From NCBI RefSeq assembly GCF_013760845.1, contig NZ_JACDUU010000008.1:74277-138276 (forward strand): a stretch of 64,000 bases of DNA. The letters are read 5' to 3'. Origin of the DNA: [Anoxybacillus] calidus. GTDB taxonomy: Bacteria; Bacillota; Bacilli; Bacillales; Anoxybacillaceae. Under the pieces are notes generated by a model that ran no database searches, was not told the origin of the DNA, and saw only the letters and a program-made list of their open reading frames with translations. Within the stretch, counting starts at the first letter, position 1; the number at the start of each line of letters is the position of its first letter. Position numbers and translations under genes: made by a program. Positions 26,156-34,147 of the stretch are shown here, piece after piece.

Positions 26156-27610
26156 ATGCAAGACAGGCTTACAATGTTTACGCACAATAACAAACAATCA
26201 TTTCTATTGACAGCTAATCCCCCATATTTACTTCGTCTAACAAATGATGGCTATATTACATATGCTTCTATATATATCCATGAACTCCTTGGCTATCATC
26301 AAAATGAAGTAGTGCAGACTTCTTTTAAAGATTATTGTTATTTTAGAGATTATGATCATTTTATACAGAAATTAGAAAGTGTTATAGCAACAAATGAGGA
26401 TTATTTTGAATTAGAGATGAGAATTCGTAATAAGACTGGTAAGTTTCAATATATGCAAGTAGCTGCTACTGTCTTGCGAAGCTCGTTTCATCGTAAAATA
26501 GAAGGGATACTTCTTATTATGAGGGAAACAACCGTTCAAGAAAGTGAATTAGAGGTATTGTATAATGAGAAATTAGGTCAATATGAGGCTTTGGTCAATC
26601 ACTTATTAGAAGCTGTGGTTATTGTATGTGGAGAAAAAATTGTATTTGCCAATCAAGCAAGCACGTGTTTATTTAAGGCGAATCATGTAAAAGAAATTAT
26701 CGGAAAATCTATTTATGATTTTTTACACTCTGCTCATTATGAAATATGGAAAAGTGAATATATGAAAAGCGCACAAACCGTTGGACCGATGGAGTTCGTG
26801 TGGAAAACGGTATGCGGTAATACGTTCCAATCAGAAGTGATGATCATTCCTACGAATTATAAGGGAGAACAAGCATTTCAATTGCTCATTAGAGATGTTA
26901 CAGAACGAAAAAAAACAGAAAGAACATTAATTGAAGCTGAAAAGCTTTCAATGGCTGGACAGTTAGCAGCTGGAATTGCCCATGAAATCCGCAATCCGCT
27001 GACGGCGTTAAAAGGATTTTTGCAGCTGATGAAATTAGATTTGAAAACGAAAAGTGATTATTGGGATATTATGGAATCGGAGCTTGAGCGGATTGAAACG
27101 ATTTCGAATGAATTGTTATTTCTTGCTAAACCTCGTTCCACGGAATTGAAGCCAATTTCATTGAAAAAATTAATTCAGGAAGTATCGTTATTGCTTGAGA
27201 CACAGGCAATCATGCATAATATTATTATCAATAAACATTTTCCGAATGAGGAAATTGTTATTTACGGTAATGAAGTACAAATAAAACAAGTGTTTGTTAA
27301 TTTAATTAAAAATGCCATTGAAGTGATGCCGAATGGCGGACATATCTTTATTAATATGGAAAAAGATGGGGGTTTTGTGAATATTTCTGTTATCGACCAA
27401 GGATGTGGCATACCGGAAGAACATCTGGAAAAAATCGGTCAGCCTTTCTTTAGTACAAAGAAGGAAGGAACAGGACTTGGGTTAATGATTACGTATAACA
27501 TTGTCCAGAATCATCACGGCACCATTTCCGTTTCCAGCCAGGTGAATGTAGGAACAACTTTTACAATTACTCTTCCTTTATTTGATGAGACACAATATAT
27601 AGCAAAATGA
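26156..27610 (+). CDS. Cytosolic PAS-PAS sensor histidine kinase (sporulation-kinase type)
   Basis: A 484-residue soluble kinase. Two PAS domains lie at about 20-140 and 145-255 (YITYASIYIHELLGYH; IVFANQASTCLFK). HisKA follows with HEIRNPLTALKGFLQLMK, then an ATPase with NLIKNAIEVMP, DQGCGIPE and GTGLGL. No membrane helix and no adjacent response regulator: an orphan kinase resembling KinA/KinE. The ATG at 26156 is chosen for its AAAGAAGGG site; the 10-codon upstream frame is not conserved-looking. A small gene follows after 15 bases, probably co-transcribed. Confidence 0.9.
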   Translation: MQDRLTMFTHNNKQSFLLTANPPYLLRLTNDGYITYASIYIHELLGYHQNEVVQTSFKDYCYFRDYDHFIQKLESVIATNEDYFELEMRIRNKTGKFQYMQVAATVLRSSFHRKIEGILLIMRETTVQESELEVLYNEKLGQYEALVNHLLEAVVIVCGEKIVFANQASTCLFKANHVKEIIGKSIYDFLHSAHYEIWKSEYMKSAQTVGPMEFVWKTVCGNTFQSEVMIIPTNYKGEQAFQLLIRDVTERKKTERTLIEAEKLSMAGQLAAGIAHEIRNPLTALKGFLQLMKLDLKTKSDYWDIMESELERIETISNELLFLAKPRSTELKPISLKKLIQEVSLLLETQAIMHNIIINKHFPNEEIVIYGNEVQIKQVFVNLIKNAIEVMPNGGHIFINMEKDGGFVNISVIDQGCGIPEEHLEKIGQPFFSTKKEGTGLGLMITYNIVQNHHGTISVSSQVNVGTTFTITLPLFDETQYIAK

Positions 27611-27625
27611 TAAGGTGGGGTAACT

Positions 27626-27820
27626 ATGGATGAAAAGTTGGCAACTGAGCTGTTAAACAAGCTGCGGGATGGTGAAATTTCTGAGTTGCGAATCAAAAAA
27701 GAGGATTTTATGGCGTTTCGTTCCGTGCTTGTAAAGCGAGAGGATTTTAAACATTTTCGTGGCATTGCCCAGCAAGGCGGAGATATCATTTATCAATACT
27801 TAAAGGAGCCGCGCAGCTAG
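27626..27820 (+). CDS. Conserved small hypothetical protein (64 aa)
   Basis: A charged, mostly helical protein beginning [18 protein letters not shown] and ending in YQYLKEPRS. The motif [21 protein letters not shown] is unusual but not recognised. AAGGTGGGG precedes the ATG and a terminator follows 6 bases after the stop. Proximity to the kinase gene suggests a shared transcript and perhaps a linked role. Confidence 0.75.
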   Translation: MDEKLATELLNKLRDGEISELRIKKEDFMAFRSVLVKREDFKHFRGIAQQGGDIIYQYLKEPRS

Positions 27821-27825
27821 ACACC

Positions 27826-27867
27826 AAAAAACCGACTCTGTTCATTTAAAATAGAGTCGGTTTTTTA
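27826..27867 (+). terminator. Terminator
   Basis: AAAAAACCGACTCT and AGAGTCGGTTTTTT form a long stem with a short AT loop. Confidence 0.88.
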
Positions 27868-27912
27868 TAAATATAAACAATAGATGTCTAATTGAAGCTT
27901 TCTGCGTGTATG

Positions 27913-28422
27913 CTAAGGGGTTATAAATAAATCTTCATACACACGCCATCTTCGCCGCAGTTTTCGTAATGCTTTAACGCGCCATTGTTTGACTGCACCG
28001 ATAGACACTCCTTCCTCAGAGGCGATTTCTTTTAAATTTTTCCCTTGAAATATATTAGCAATTAACCATTTTCGTTGATACGGACTTAAATCTTTGAATA
28101 TCGTTTCTAGTTGTTTTTCGCTAAATTCCCGCTGAATAGGAGAAGCAGCTAAAATTTCGGTCATTTCATGTGTAAATGTGCATTCACTTGCCTTGGTATT
28201 TAGTTGTTTCCGTAAATGAGAAACGATTTTCCAATATATTTTTTTATAAATAAATGATGACAAATTTCCTTTTTCGTTTTGAAATTGTTCATAAGCTTCC
28301 CATAAGGCGATGAGCCCTATTTGATAATATTCATCAAAATCTTTTGTGATATGAAGTCTTTTAATGATGCTAATAATCATCGGATGATAGGCGGTTACTA
28401 GTTCTTCAAAAGCTTGCTTCAC
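27913..28422 (-). CDS. Orphan sigma-70 family RNA polymerase sigma factor
   Basis: A 169-residue sigma factor. Region 2 is seen at about 10-75 (DEYYQIGLIALWEAYEQF, the core-binding and -10 recognition helices). Region 4 is at about 108-160 (LKEIASEEGVSIGAVKQW, the -35 HTH). The SigH-like sequence with no anti-sigma gene adjacent makes it an orphan. The GTG start has AAAGGA 8 bases upstream. Its regulon is unknown. The YvrJ/DUF1659/DUF2922 genes 4-5 kb away are possible partners, because YvrJ-type genes are sigma-linked in B. subtilis (recalled). Confidence 0.85.
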   Translation of the reverse strand: MKQAFEELVTAYHPMIISIIKRLHITKDFDEYYQIGLIALWEAYEQFQNEKGNLSSFIYKKIYWKIVSHLRKQLNTKASECTFTHEMTEILAASPIQREFSEKQLETIFKDLSPYQRKWLIANIFQGKNLKEIASEEGVSIGAVKQWRVKALRKLRRRWRVYEDLFITP

Positions 28423-28754
28423 CTCTAAATTCCTTTCTAAAAGCGCGCTTTTGTGTATTCCGCGGTACTATTAACATAAAAAAGAAAAATAAACAGAGCA
28501 AATAAAGGAATTCAAGAAATGATGGATTCAATTTACAAAAAACAGGAAAAAGTGAATGGAAAATAGCTTATTTACTTGCTTATGTAATGTAAAAAATGGA
28601 ATTTATCATTATTTTAGATGCTCCGGAAAAATTTCCAGCCGGTCTATAAAACTTGCAATATCAAGGTATATCACATTTTTCCAATATTTAGATAATGATA
28701 GGATAAAAAATCCTTGCTAGTCTAGTAGAGAGCGAATGACTAGGAGGGAATTTT
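28423..28754. other. Divergent intergenic region upstream of ykvT
   Basis: About 330 bases, no ORF. A GC-containing patch (CCGGAAAAATTTCCAGCCGG, 28622-28641) contains a small inverted repeat. No consensus vegetative promoter is evident; a sporulation-sigma promoter is plausible but not shown. Confidence 0.4.
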
Positions 28755-29348
28755 ATGAAAAAGTTAAAAGCACTAGCATTAGCTTCGGTATGTTTCACTA
28801 CTATGATGTTTACTCAACAAGAGGCTGAGGCGAAAACAACCGTTCATACAGTGAGGCAAGGAGAAACGCTTTGGACGATTTCAAAAGATTACGGAGTTTC
28901 TTTAGTAGAGTTAAAGAGAGTAAATAATAAAAGAAGCGACTTGTTATTAGTTGGACAAACTTTGCGTGTACCTGATACAATTTCAGCTGCTGAAAAAGAT
29001 TTACTTGCACGACTTGTACATGCTGAGGCAAAAGGGGAGCCATTTGCCGGAAAAGTGGCAGTAGCAACGGTTGTATTAAATCGCGTTGACCATCCTGATT
29101 TTCCGAATACGATTAAAGAGGTAATTTATGAGCGCTCTGGCGGTCATTATGCTTTCACTCCAGTGCAAAACGGGGAAATTAATAAACCAGCAGACCGTGA
29201 AGCATATCGTGCTGTTGAAGAAGCTCTTGCTTTTCGCGGTTTAGGAAACGGTTCACTCTATTTCTATAATCCAAAAACGGCGAAAAGCCAGTGGCTGCGC
29301 TCTAAACAAGTAACGATTGTTATTGGAAATCATGTATTTGCAAAGTAA
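28755..29348 (+). CDS. ykvT: LysM plus SleB/CwlJ-type cell-wall hydrolase (YkvT-like)
   Basis: A 197-residue secreted peptidoglycan hydrolase. The signal peptide ends near residue 26 (QQEAEA). LysM follows at about 30-74 (HTVRQGETLWTISKDYG). The Hydrolase_2 domain covers about 82-197, with a catalytic Glu in LVHAEAKGEPFAGKVAVA and GGHYAFTPVQNG. This is the fold of germination-linked cortex-lytic transglycosylases. Synteny with ykvS supports the YkvT name. GGAGGG precedes the ATG. Confidence 0.92.
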   Translation: MKKLKALALASVCFTTMMFTQQEAEAKTTVHTVRQGETLWTISKDYGVSLVELKRVNNKRSDLLLVGQTLRVPDTISAAEKDLLARLVHAEAKGEPFAGKVAVATVVLNRVDHPDFPNTIKEVIYERSGGHYAFTPVQNGEINKPADREAYRAVEEALAFRGLGNGSLYFYNPKTAKSQWLRSKQVTIVIGNHVFAK

Positions 29349-29375
29349 GAGGACATCCACTTATTAAATGATTGT

Positions 29376-29410
29376 GGGGGCTGACATTTACTTTAGGTTA
29401 GCCCCTTTCT
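29376..29410 (+). terminator. Terminator after ykvT
   Basis: GGGGGCTGAC pairs with GTTAGCCCC (one G-U), followed by TTTCTTC. Confidence 0.7.
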
Positions 29411-29532
29411 TCATTATGTTGCATGTTATTAAGTATTTTTATGATAAGCATCTTAATACTTGGCGAAAAATGACATATTATGATAACATGTTTGTACAAA
29501 ATTGAAACATTAGAATAGGAGAGAAAAGATTT

Positions 29533-30132
29533 ATGAGTAAAAAATTAAAGGAGCCGTTTGTAGCTGCTGATCCAATAGAACATCACTTTTACGAAATTAT
29601 TCAATTAATCGGTGAAGACCCTGAGCGTGAAGGATTGATTGAAACGCCGAAACGCATCGCAAAAATGTATCGGGAAATTTTTAGCGGCTTACATGAAAAT
29701 CCGGAAGAAATTTTGCAAAAAACGTTTCCGGCAGAAGGAACGAAAGATATTGTGATTGTTCAAGATATTCCTTTTTACAGTGTTTGTGAACACCATTTTG
29801 TTCCGTTTTTTGGGAAGGTACATATTGGATATATTCCGAATGAACGAATCGTTGGTTTAAGTAAATTTGCGCGATTAGTCGATGTATTTGCACGCCGTCC
29901 GCAAGTTCAAGAGCGCATCACTAACGAAATAGTGAATACCATTCAAAAAGTCGTTAATCCTCTTGGTGTCATTTGCGTAGTCGAAGCGGAGCATATGTGC
30001 ATGACGATGCGAGGGATTAAGAAGCCTGGAAGCTTAACAAGAACGATTGCGAAAAGTGGTGTATTCCATTCAGATGAACTTCCAAATTATTATGAAGAAC
30101 GATTCTTTAAAATGTTAAATAAGGAAATATAG
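29533..30132 (+). CDS. folE: GTP cyclohydrolase I
   Basis: A 199-residue enzyme forming dihydroneopterin triphosphate from GTP, the shared precursor of folate and of queuosine through QueD. Zinc ligands are in SVCEHHFVPFFGKVHIGY and in AEHMCMTMRG; the catalytic His is in the latter. Family-typical length. GGAGAGAAAAGATTT precedes the ATG. It lies 5 kb from queCDEF in its own unit, outside the preQ1 riboswitch. Confidence 0.95.
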   Translation: MSKKLKEPFVAADPIEHHFYEIIQLIGEDPEREGLIETPKRIAKMYREIFSGLHENPEEILQKTFPAEGTKDIVIVQDIPFYSVCEHHFVPFFGKVHIGYIPNERIVGLSKFARLVDVFARRPQVQERITNEIVNTIQKVVNPLGVICVVEAEHMCMTMRGIKKPGSLTRTIAKSGVFHSDELPNYYEERFFKMLNKEI

Positions 30133-30213
30133 AAGAGGATGTGTATGATTACAGATTTGCGTCAGCTTAATTTGTAAGAAATAGGGTCTTCGTAATATAT
30201 TATTTATTCATAC

Positions 30214-30245
30214 AAAAGCAGCCTTTATAAAATGGCTGCTTTTGC
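30214..30245. terminator. Terminator after folE
   Basis: AAAAGCAGCC and GGCTGCTTTT with a 10-base loop; usable in both directions. Confidence 0.85.
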
Positions 30246-30268
30246 ATAATGAGATGATATTGTATATT

Positions 30269-30397
30269 TTATCGATTCATGGAAGAGATTAGTTCTTCGA
30301 TTAAACTAATATCATTTGTAATTAAAAAAGCAGGAAGCAACATAAGAATCATAATGACGGTTAAATAAGACATAAGCATATTTTTTATGATTTTCAT
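30269..30397 (-). CDS. 42-residue single-helix membrane peptide
   Basis: A short ORF, MKIIKNMLMSYLTVIMIL onward, with one hydrophobic helix (about residues 7-26) and an acidic/polar tail ending SLIEELISSMNR. AAAAGGAAGTGAGTACG precedes the ATG, and the folE terminator region closes it. No family is recognised. Signal-peptide-like features without a mature domain suggest a membrane-embedded small protein. Confidence 0.6.
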   Translation of the reverse strand: MKIIKNMLMSYLTVIMILMLLPAFLITNDISLIEELISSMNR

Positions 30398-30621
30398 CGT
30401 ACTCACTTCCTTTTTATTATATTTTCGCACTTTCATTGCTATAAATCAACGGAATTTTCGGAAAAAAACTTGGTTGGTTTTATTATAATTGGAAATATTT
30501 TGGTTATATCCACAGAATAATAGTTTCCATATTTTGGTAATTGAACATTTTATTAAAAGTTGCTAAAATGAAAATGTATAACTTTGTTTTGCTCCATTGA
30601 GTTTTAAGAGGGAGAATAAAC

Positions 30622-30867
30622 ATGAAGATACGAAAGGCTAATATTTTAGATGAGAAAGCAGTTACAAACATTTATATTTATGAAAATAAGAAAGAAGAAT
30701 ATAGAGTTGTCGCGATTCCAGATATAGAGTGGTCGTTGCTAATCGGTTATGAGGAAGAGACGGAAGAACTGAAAAGACGCCTTCTTGTTTCATTGGGTAG
30801 AATGTTACCGAATGAAAAGGCAGAACAGTTATCTAGGAAAATCTTATCTTGGATTCGCGAAATGTAA
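30622..30867 (+). CDS. Small conserved protein, YueH-like (81 aa)
   Basis: An 81-residue mixed alpha/beta soluble protein beginning MKIRKANILDEKAVTNIYIY. Length and N-terminus resemble the YueH-like family of Bacillaceae (from memory). No catalytic motif is visible. AGAGGGAG lies before the ATG and a strong terminator follows. Confidence 0.7.
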   Translation: MKIRKANILDEKAVTNIYIYENKKEEYRVVAIPDIEWSLLIGYEEETEELKRRLLVSLGRMLPNEKAEQLSRKILSWIREM

Positions 30868-30882
30868 TGGTGTCTGACGCAG

Positions 30883-30926
30883 ATGAAAAAGCGGTGAAGC
30901 TTTTCATGGTTTCACCGCTTTTCTCA
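30883..30926 (+). terminator. Terminator
   Basis: ATGAAAAAGCGGTGAA pairs with TTCACCGCTTTTCTCAT, with a short loop. Confidence 0.85.
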
Positions 30927-31004
30927 TTACTGAGTTTTGTGAAGAAAAGAGGCAAACTCTCTGTTGATTAATCATATAAAACACGTTAGGAGCTCGATGA
31001 CGAA

Positions 31005-32270
31005 TTGTTTACGAAGCCCAATATTGTGCCGATATATATTATTTTTAGTGTGGCTTGGATTGTGTTAACAGACATACTTGTTTATTTTTTGAATGTTGAT
31101 GGAGTTGTACGATTAATAATTGAAATAGGAAAAGGCAGTATATTTATTGTTGTTTCAGTGTTTTTTCTTTGTATGATGTTAAAAAAAAGAGAGCAGCTAC
31201 GGAAATTGACTGAGGAAAAACAGCTGATGTCTACGTTAATTAATTCAATGCCTGATTTCGTTTGTTTGAAAGATAGTAAAGGCCGTTGGCTGAAAGTAAA
31301 CGATTTTGGTAAAAAACTTTATAAATTGGAGAACGTCGATTACTTTGGAAAAAACGATAAAGAACTAGGAGAAATCGTACCGTTTTTTAGTGAAGTTTTC
31401 GATTGCTGTGTGATAACAGACGAAGAGACATGGAAAGCTAGAGAATTGTCAAGATTTGAAGAATCGTTTGTGACGCCAGAAGGAGAAATGAAAACATTCG
31501 ATGTGATTAAAGTACCATTTTTTTATGAAAATGGTGAACGGAAAGGGATTTTAACGATTGGACGGGATATTACGCAACAAAAGCTCGCAGAATCTCTTCT
31601 CTTAAAAAAAGAAAAACTTTCTGTTTTAGGGGAATTAGCGGCTGGCATTGCTCATGAAGTACGTAATCCGCTCACTTCTATCAAAGGATTTATACAAATA
31701 ATGAAAGAGACAAAACGGGTGGAAGAGTCGTATATTCAAATTGTTTTGGACGAACTGGAACGGATTAATCAAATTATTAGTGAGTTGTTAGTATTAGGAA
31801 AGCCACAAAGTTATTGTTATAAACCGTTCCCGCTAAACGAAGTAATGGATTATGTTATCAATTTAATCGGGCATGAGGCAATGCTGAATAATGTAACCAT
31901 TAGATTAAATAACAATGGTTTAAATTCAATAATCTATGGGGATAAAAATCAACTTATTCAAGTATTTATTAATATTATTAAAAACTCAATCGAAGCGATG
32001 CCAAAAGGCGGCTTTATTGATATAACAATCAGTGAAGAAGAGAATGATAGTAAAATTTGTATAAAGGATACGGGTGTTGGCATTTCAAAAGAGCGTCTCG
32101 CAAAAATTGGCGAACCGTTTTTTACATTAAAAGAGAAAGGGATGGGACTGGGGCTGACAACAAGTACAAAAATTGTCCAGGAGCATAAAGGAACATTAAA
32201 TATTGACAGCGAGGTTGGTAAAGGCACAACGGTGTATGTGACACTGCCGCTCCATAAGGATGAAGTTTAA
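31005..32270 (+). CDS. Membrane-anchored PAS sensor histidine kinase
   Basis: A 421-residue orphan kinase. Two membrane helices near the N-terminus (about 6-25 and 37-58) are joined by a very short loop. A PAS domain lies at about 75-195 (INSMPDFVCLKDSKGRWLKV). HisKA has HEVRNPLTSIKGFIQIM, and the ATPase has NIIKNSIEAMP, DTGVGISKE and GMGLGL. The minimal extracytoplasmic loop suggests sensing in the membrane or cytosol. The TTG at 31005 lies 12 bases after AGGAG, rather long. It resembles the KinB/KinC-type inputs to the sporulation phosphorelay; no response regulator is adjacent. Confidence 0.88.
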   Translation: MFTKPNIVPIYIIFSVAWIVLTDILVYFLNVDGVVRLIIEIGKGSIFIVVSVFFLCMMLKKREQLRKLTEEKQLMSTLINSMPDFVCLKDSKGRWLKVNDFGKKLYKLENVDYFGKNDKELGEIVPFFSEVFDCCVITDEETWKARELSRFEESFVTPEGEMKTFDVIKVPFFYENGERKGILTIGRDITQQKLAESLLLKKEKLSVLGELAAGIAHEVRNPLTSIKGFIQIMKETKRVEESYIQIVLDELERINQIISELLVLGKPQSYCYKPFPLNEVMDYVINLIGHEAMLNNVTIRLNNNGLNSIIYGDKNQLIQVFINIIKNSIEAMPKGGFIDITISEEENDSKICIKDTGVGISKERLAKIGEPFFTLKEKGMGLGLTTSTKIVQEHKGTLNIDSEVGKGTTVYVTLPLHKDEV

Positions 32271-32305
32271 AGAAAAGCCAAACGCAAAAGCGTTTGGCTT
32301 TTTCT
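32271..32305 (+). terminator. Terminator
   Basis: AGAAAAGCCAAACGC pairs with GCGTTTGGCTTTTTCT around AAAA. Confidence 0.9.
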
Positions 32306-32410
32306 ATGCCTTTGTATGGAAAGAACGTAGAATAAAAAACTTTTTGAAAATTGTGGGTATCCTTTTTCCGTTTCACAGCGATAGTTAAGGTGAAAGGAGG
32401 TGAAGAGGGA

Positions 32411-32629
32411 GTGGCGCAAACATTGATTCAAAATTCACAGCTTCGTTTAGTATTTGAGCTTGGCACAGACGAGAACGGCAAAATGAAATATAAGAATAAA
32501 AATTTCAACAACATTAAAACGAGCGCAACAGCTGAACAGCTTCTCTCTGTAGCTCAAGCTATTGCATCATTGCAAATCTACCCATTAACACAAGTTGAGC
32601 GAAATGACAAACATTTAGTAACGAACTAA
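32411..32629 (+). CDS. DUF1659 family protein
   Basis: A 72-residue protein beginning MAQTLIQNSQLRLVFELG. The core GKMKYKNKNFNNIKTSATAEQLLSV is typical of DUF1659, a Firmicutes family of unknown function that is routinely paired with DUF2922. GTG start chosen for AAAGGAGGTGAAGAGGGA. The DUF2922 gene follows after 20 bases. Confidence 0.85.
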   Translation: MAQTLIQNSQLRLVFELGTDENGKMKYKNKNFNNIKTSATAEQLLSVAQAIASLQIYPLTQVERNDKHLVTN

Positions 32630-32649
32630 AAAGGAGGTAAGGTAGCGGG

Positions 32650-32871
32650 ATGGTGGAGAAGGCTCTGGAACTTCAGTTTCTTAATCAAGCAGGAAAAATT
32701 GTTCGCATTTTAATTGAAAATCCGATTGAACCCATTAATGCAGCAGCCGTTTCGACAGTCATGGATGCAATTATTACGGCAAATGTCTTTGTATCGAGCG
32801 GCGGTGATTTGGTTGCTAAAAAAGGTGCAAGATTGCTTGCAAGTGAAGTAACAGAATTGGTATTAGCCTAA
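32650..32871 (+). CDS. DUF2922 family protein
   Basis: A 73-residue protein: LELQFLNQAGKIVRILIENP, then PINAAAVSTVMDAIITANVF and a Gly-rich turn SSGGDLVAKKGARL. This is the DUF2922 pattern. AAAGGAGG precedes it. It forms a two-gene unit with the DUF1659 gene, closed by a terminator, and a YvrJ-type gene lies 135 bases on. Function unknown. Confidence 0.85.
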   Translation: MVEKALELQFLNQAGKIVRILIENPIEPINAAAVSTVMDAIITANVFVSSGGDLVAKKGARLLASEVTELVLA

Positions 32872-32875
32872 GCGA

Positions 32876-32913
32876 AAAAGGGTCAGCTCGAGGATTTGAG
32901 CTGACCTTCTTAA
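32876..32913 (+). terminator. Terminator after the DUF1659-DUF2922 pair
   Basis: GGTCAGCTC and GAGCTGACC form the stem, flanked by AAAAAG and TTCTT. Confidence 0.85.
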
Positions 32914-33006
32914 TATCATGTTCTAAATTCTTTTCAAGGATTGAAGGAATATTTTTCTATATTGCTTATGTTTGGATTATAATATTTATGTAAAAGGAGA
33001 GAAAAA

Positions 33007-33162
33007 TTGGAACCGTATGTCTCTTTTATATCAGATGTTGGATTTCCAATTGTTGTTACCTTTTATCTCTTGCATCGAATTGAAGCAAAATTAGATTCTA
33101 TTATTGATTCCATTCAAAATTTGCCACAACAATTAGCCGAACAGAGAAATATATTACAGTAA
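33007..33162 (+). CDS. YvrJ family small membrane protein (51 aa)
   Basis: Sequence begins MEPYVSFISDVGFPIVVTFY and continues LLHRIEAKLDSIIDSI: a single N-terminal helix followed by an amphipathic segment, the YvrJ family signature. TTG start; AAAGGAGAGAAAAA lies before it. In B. subtilis yvrJ belongs to the SigO system (recalled). Here it follows the DUF1659-DUF2922 pair, but a terminator separates them. Confidence 0.85.
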   Translation: MEPYVSFISDVGFPIVVTFYLLHRIEAKLDSIIDSIQNLPQQLAEQRNILQ

Positions 33163-33298
33163 AGGTGTAGCATGAAAGAGAGAAACATAAGGGAAAAATT
33201 GATAAGGAAATAAAAGGGGATGTGGGTGTTGTAGCAGACGTTAACGAAGTGATTTCTCAAGTTACTGTGTTAGCCAATGAGTTAGAAAAAATAACTTA

Positions 33299-33339
33299 TA
33301 AATCCTTTCCTAACATTTTAGGAAAGGATTTTTTTTATT
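33299..33339 (+). terminator. Terminator
   Basis: AAATCCTTTCCTA pairs with TAGGAAAGGATTT, then a long T-run. It would end a transcript entering from the YvrJ gene. Confidence 0.88.
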
Positions 33340-33469
33340 AAAAACAAGCATGTTATTTTAATATTATAATCATATCTATGATTTAACGAAAAAGGGTGTA
33401 TATGTTTCTTTCTGATTCATTCGAGTTTGTTATGAAGGTGAATAAACTGTGTGAAAGTGAGGGAGTATA

Positions 33470-33559
33470 TTGTTCGATAAACAAGAAAAAAGACTTGCTA
33501 TTGTAATGGCAATTGTGGCTGTTATCATGCTTTTATCATTGGCTCGTTATTTTTATTGA
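33470..33559 (+). CDS. 29-residue single-helix membrane peptide
   Basis: Sequence MFDKQEKRLAIVMAIVAVIM and then LLSLARYFY: a charged start, one hydrophobic helix and an aromatic end. GTGAGGGAG lies about 5 bases before a TTG start. No family is recognised. Size and layout resemble small spore-membrane or regulatory peptides; this is inference only. Confidence 0.55.
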   Translation: MFDKQEKRLAIVMAIVAVIMLLSLARYFY

Positions 33560-33633
33560 TGAGACTATGAAAATACAAATATATTTTATTTTCATAACGA
33601 TTCTTCTAGTGATTACAAGCGGTTCACTTTAAG

Positions 33634-33798
33634 TTGGATGAGGGGATATTTTCCTTTTCTAGCAATGTTATATCATGAACCGTTGTAAAAGATGATGTTT
33701 TTATTCCGTTCATTAACCAAGAAGCAGGGACAAGAGGATTCTTAATTTGTAGGAAAAGCGATTTTTTAGAACTGTTTTATGAGGGAAAAAGACATTGA
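33634..33798 (+). pseudogene. Possible degraded ORF with internal stop
   Basis: The frame starting TTG GAT GAG runs 14 codons to a TGA at 33676. It then continues for 39 codons (TVVKDDVFIPFINQEAGTRG onward) to a second TGA. The second part has protein-like composition, but no start or ribosome site of its own. It may be a decayed gene; no family is recognised. Confidence 0.3.
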
Positions 33799-34147
33799 AG
33801 GTATACATATGTACTATATTCTAGGTTAAAAAAATGATTCGAAGTAAAGGTGAACATAAAAATTATGGAAATTAAAGCTTATTTTGATGTGCAGCTTCAA
33901 TATTTACATCATTTACATCAATAAAAGAAATGGAAGGGGAACGTAATCCATTTGTTCTATTTTATGGGTTTTCGTTAGGTAAATCAGCTTATTGAAGTTT
34001 TTATACAAATTTTAGTAAGATAATTTTGTTAAATATAGTACTAATAAGCAAATTTATTATGATATTGGAATATTTAACATAAATTGAAATCGAGAAGTTG
34101 TTGTAGAGCTTCACTCTAGCATATTTACTTACAAAGGAATTGATAGC
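33799..34147. other. Gene-poor stretch before the GGDEF-EAL gene
   Basis: About 350 AT-rich bases. Two tiny frames (MEIKAYFDVQLQYLHHLHQ at 33866 and MEGERNPFVLFYGFSLGKSA near 33932) are present without good ribosome sites, and I do not call them genes. The last 20 bases hold AAAGGA for the next gene. Confidence 0.4.

Noticed and set aside
33567..33632. 21-aa hydrophobic frame MKIQIYFIFITILLVITSGS plus L
   Set aside because: Only a weak GATGAG precedes it; it lies in a decaying region, so I did not list it as a CDS.
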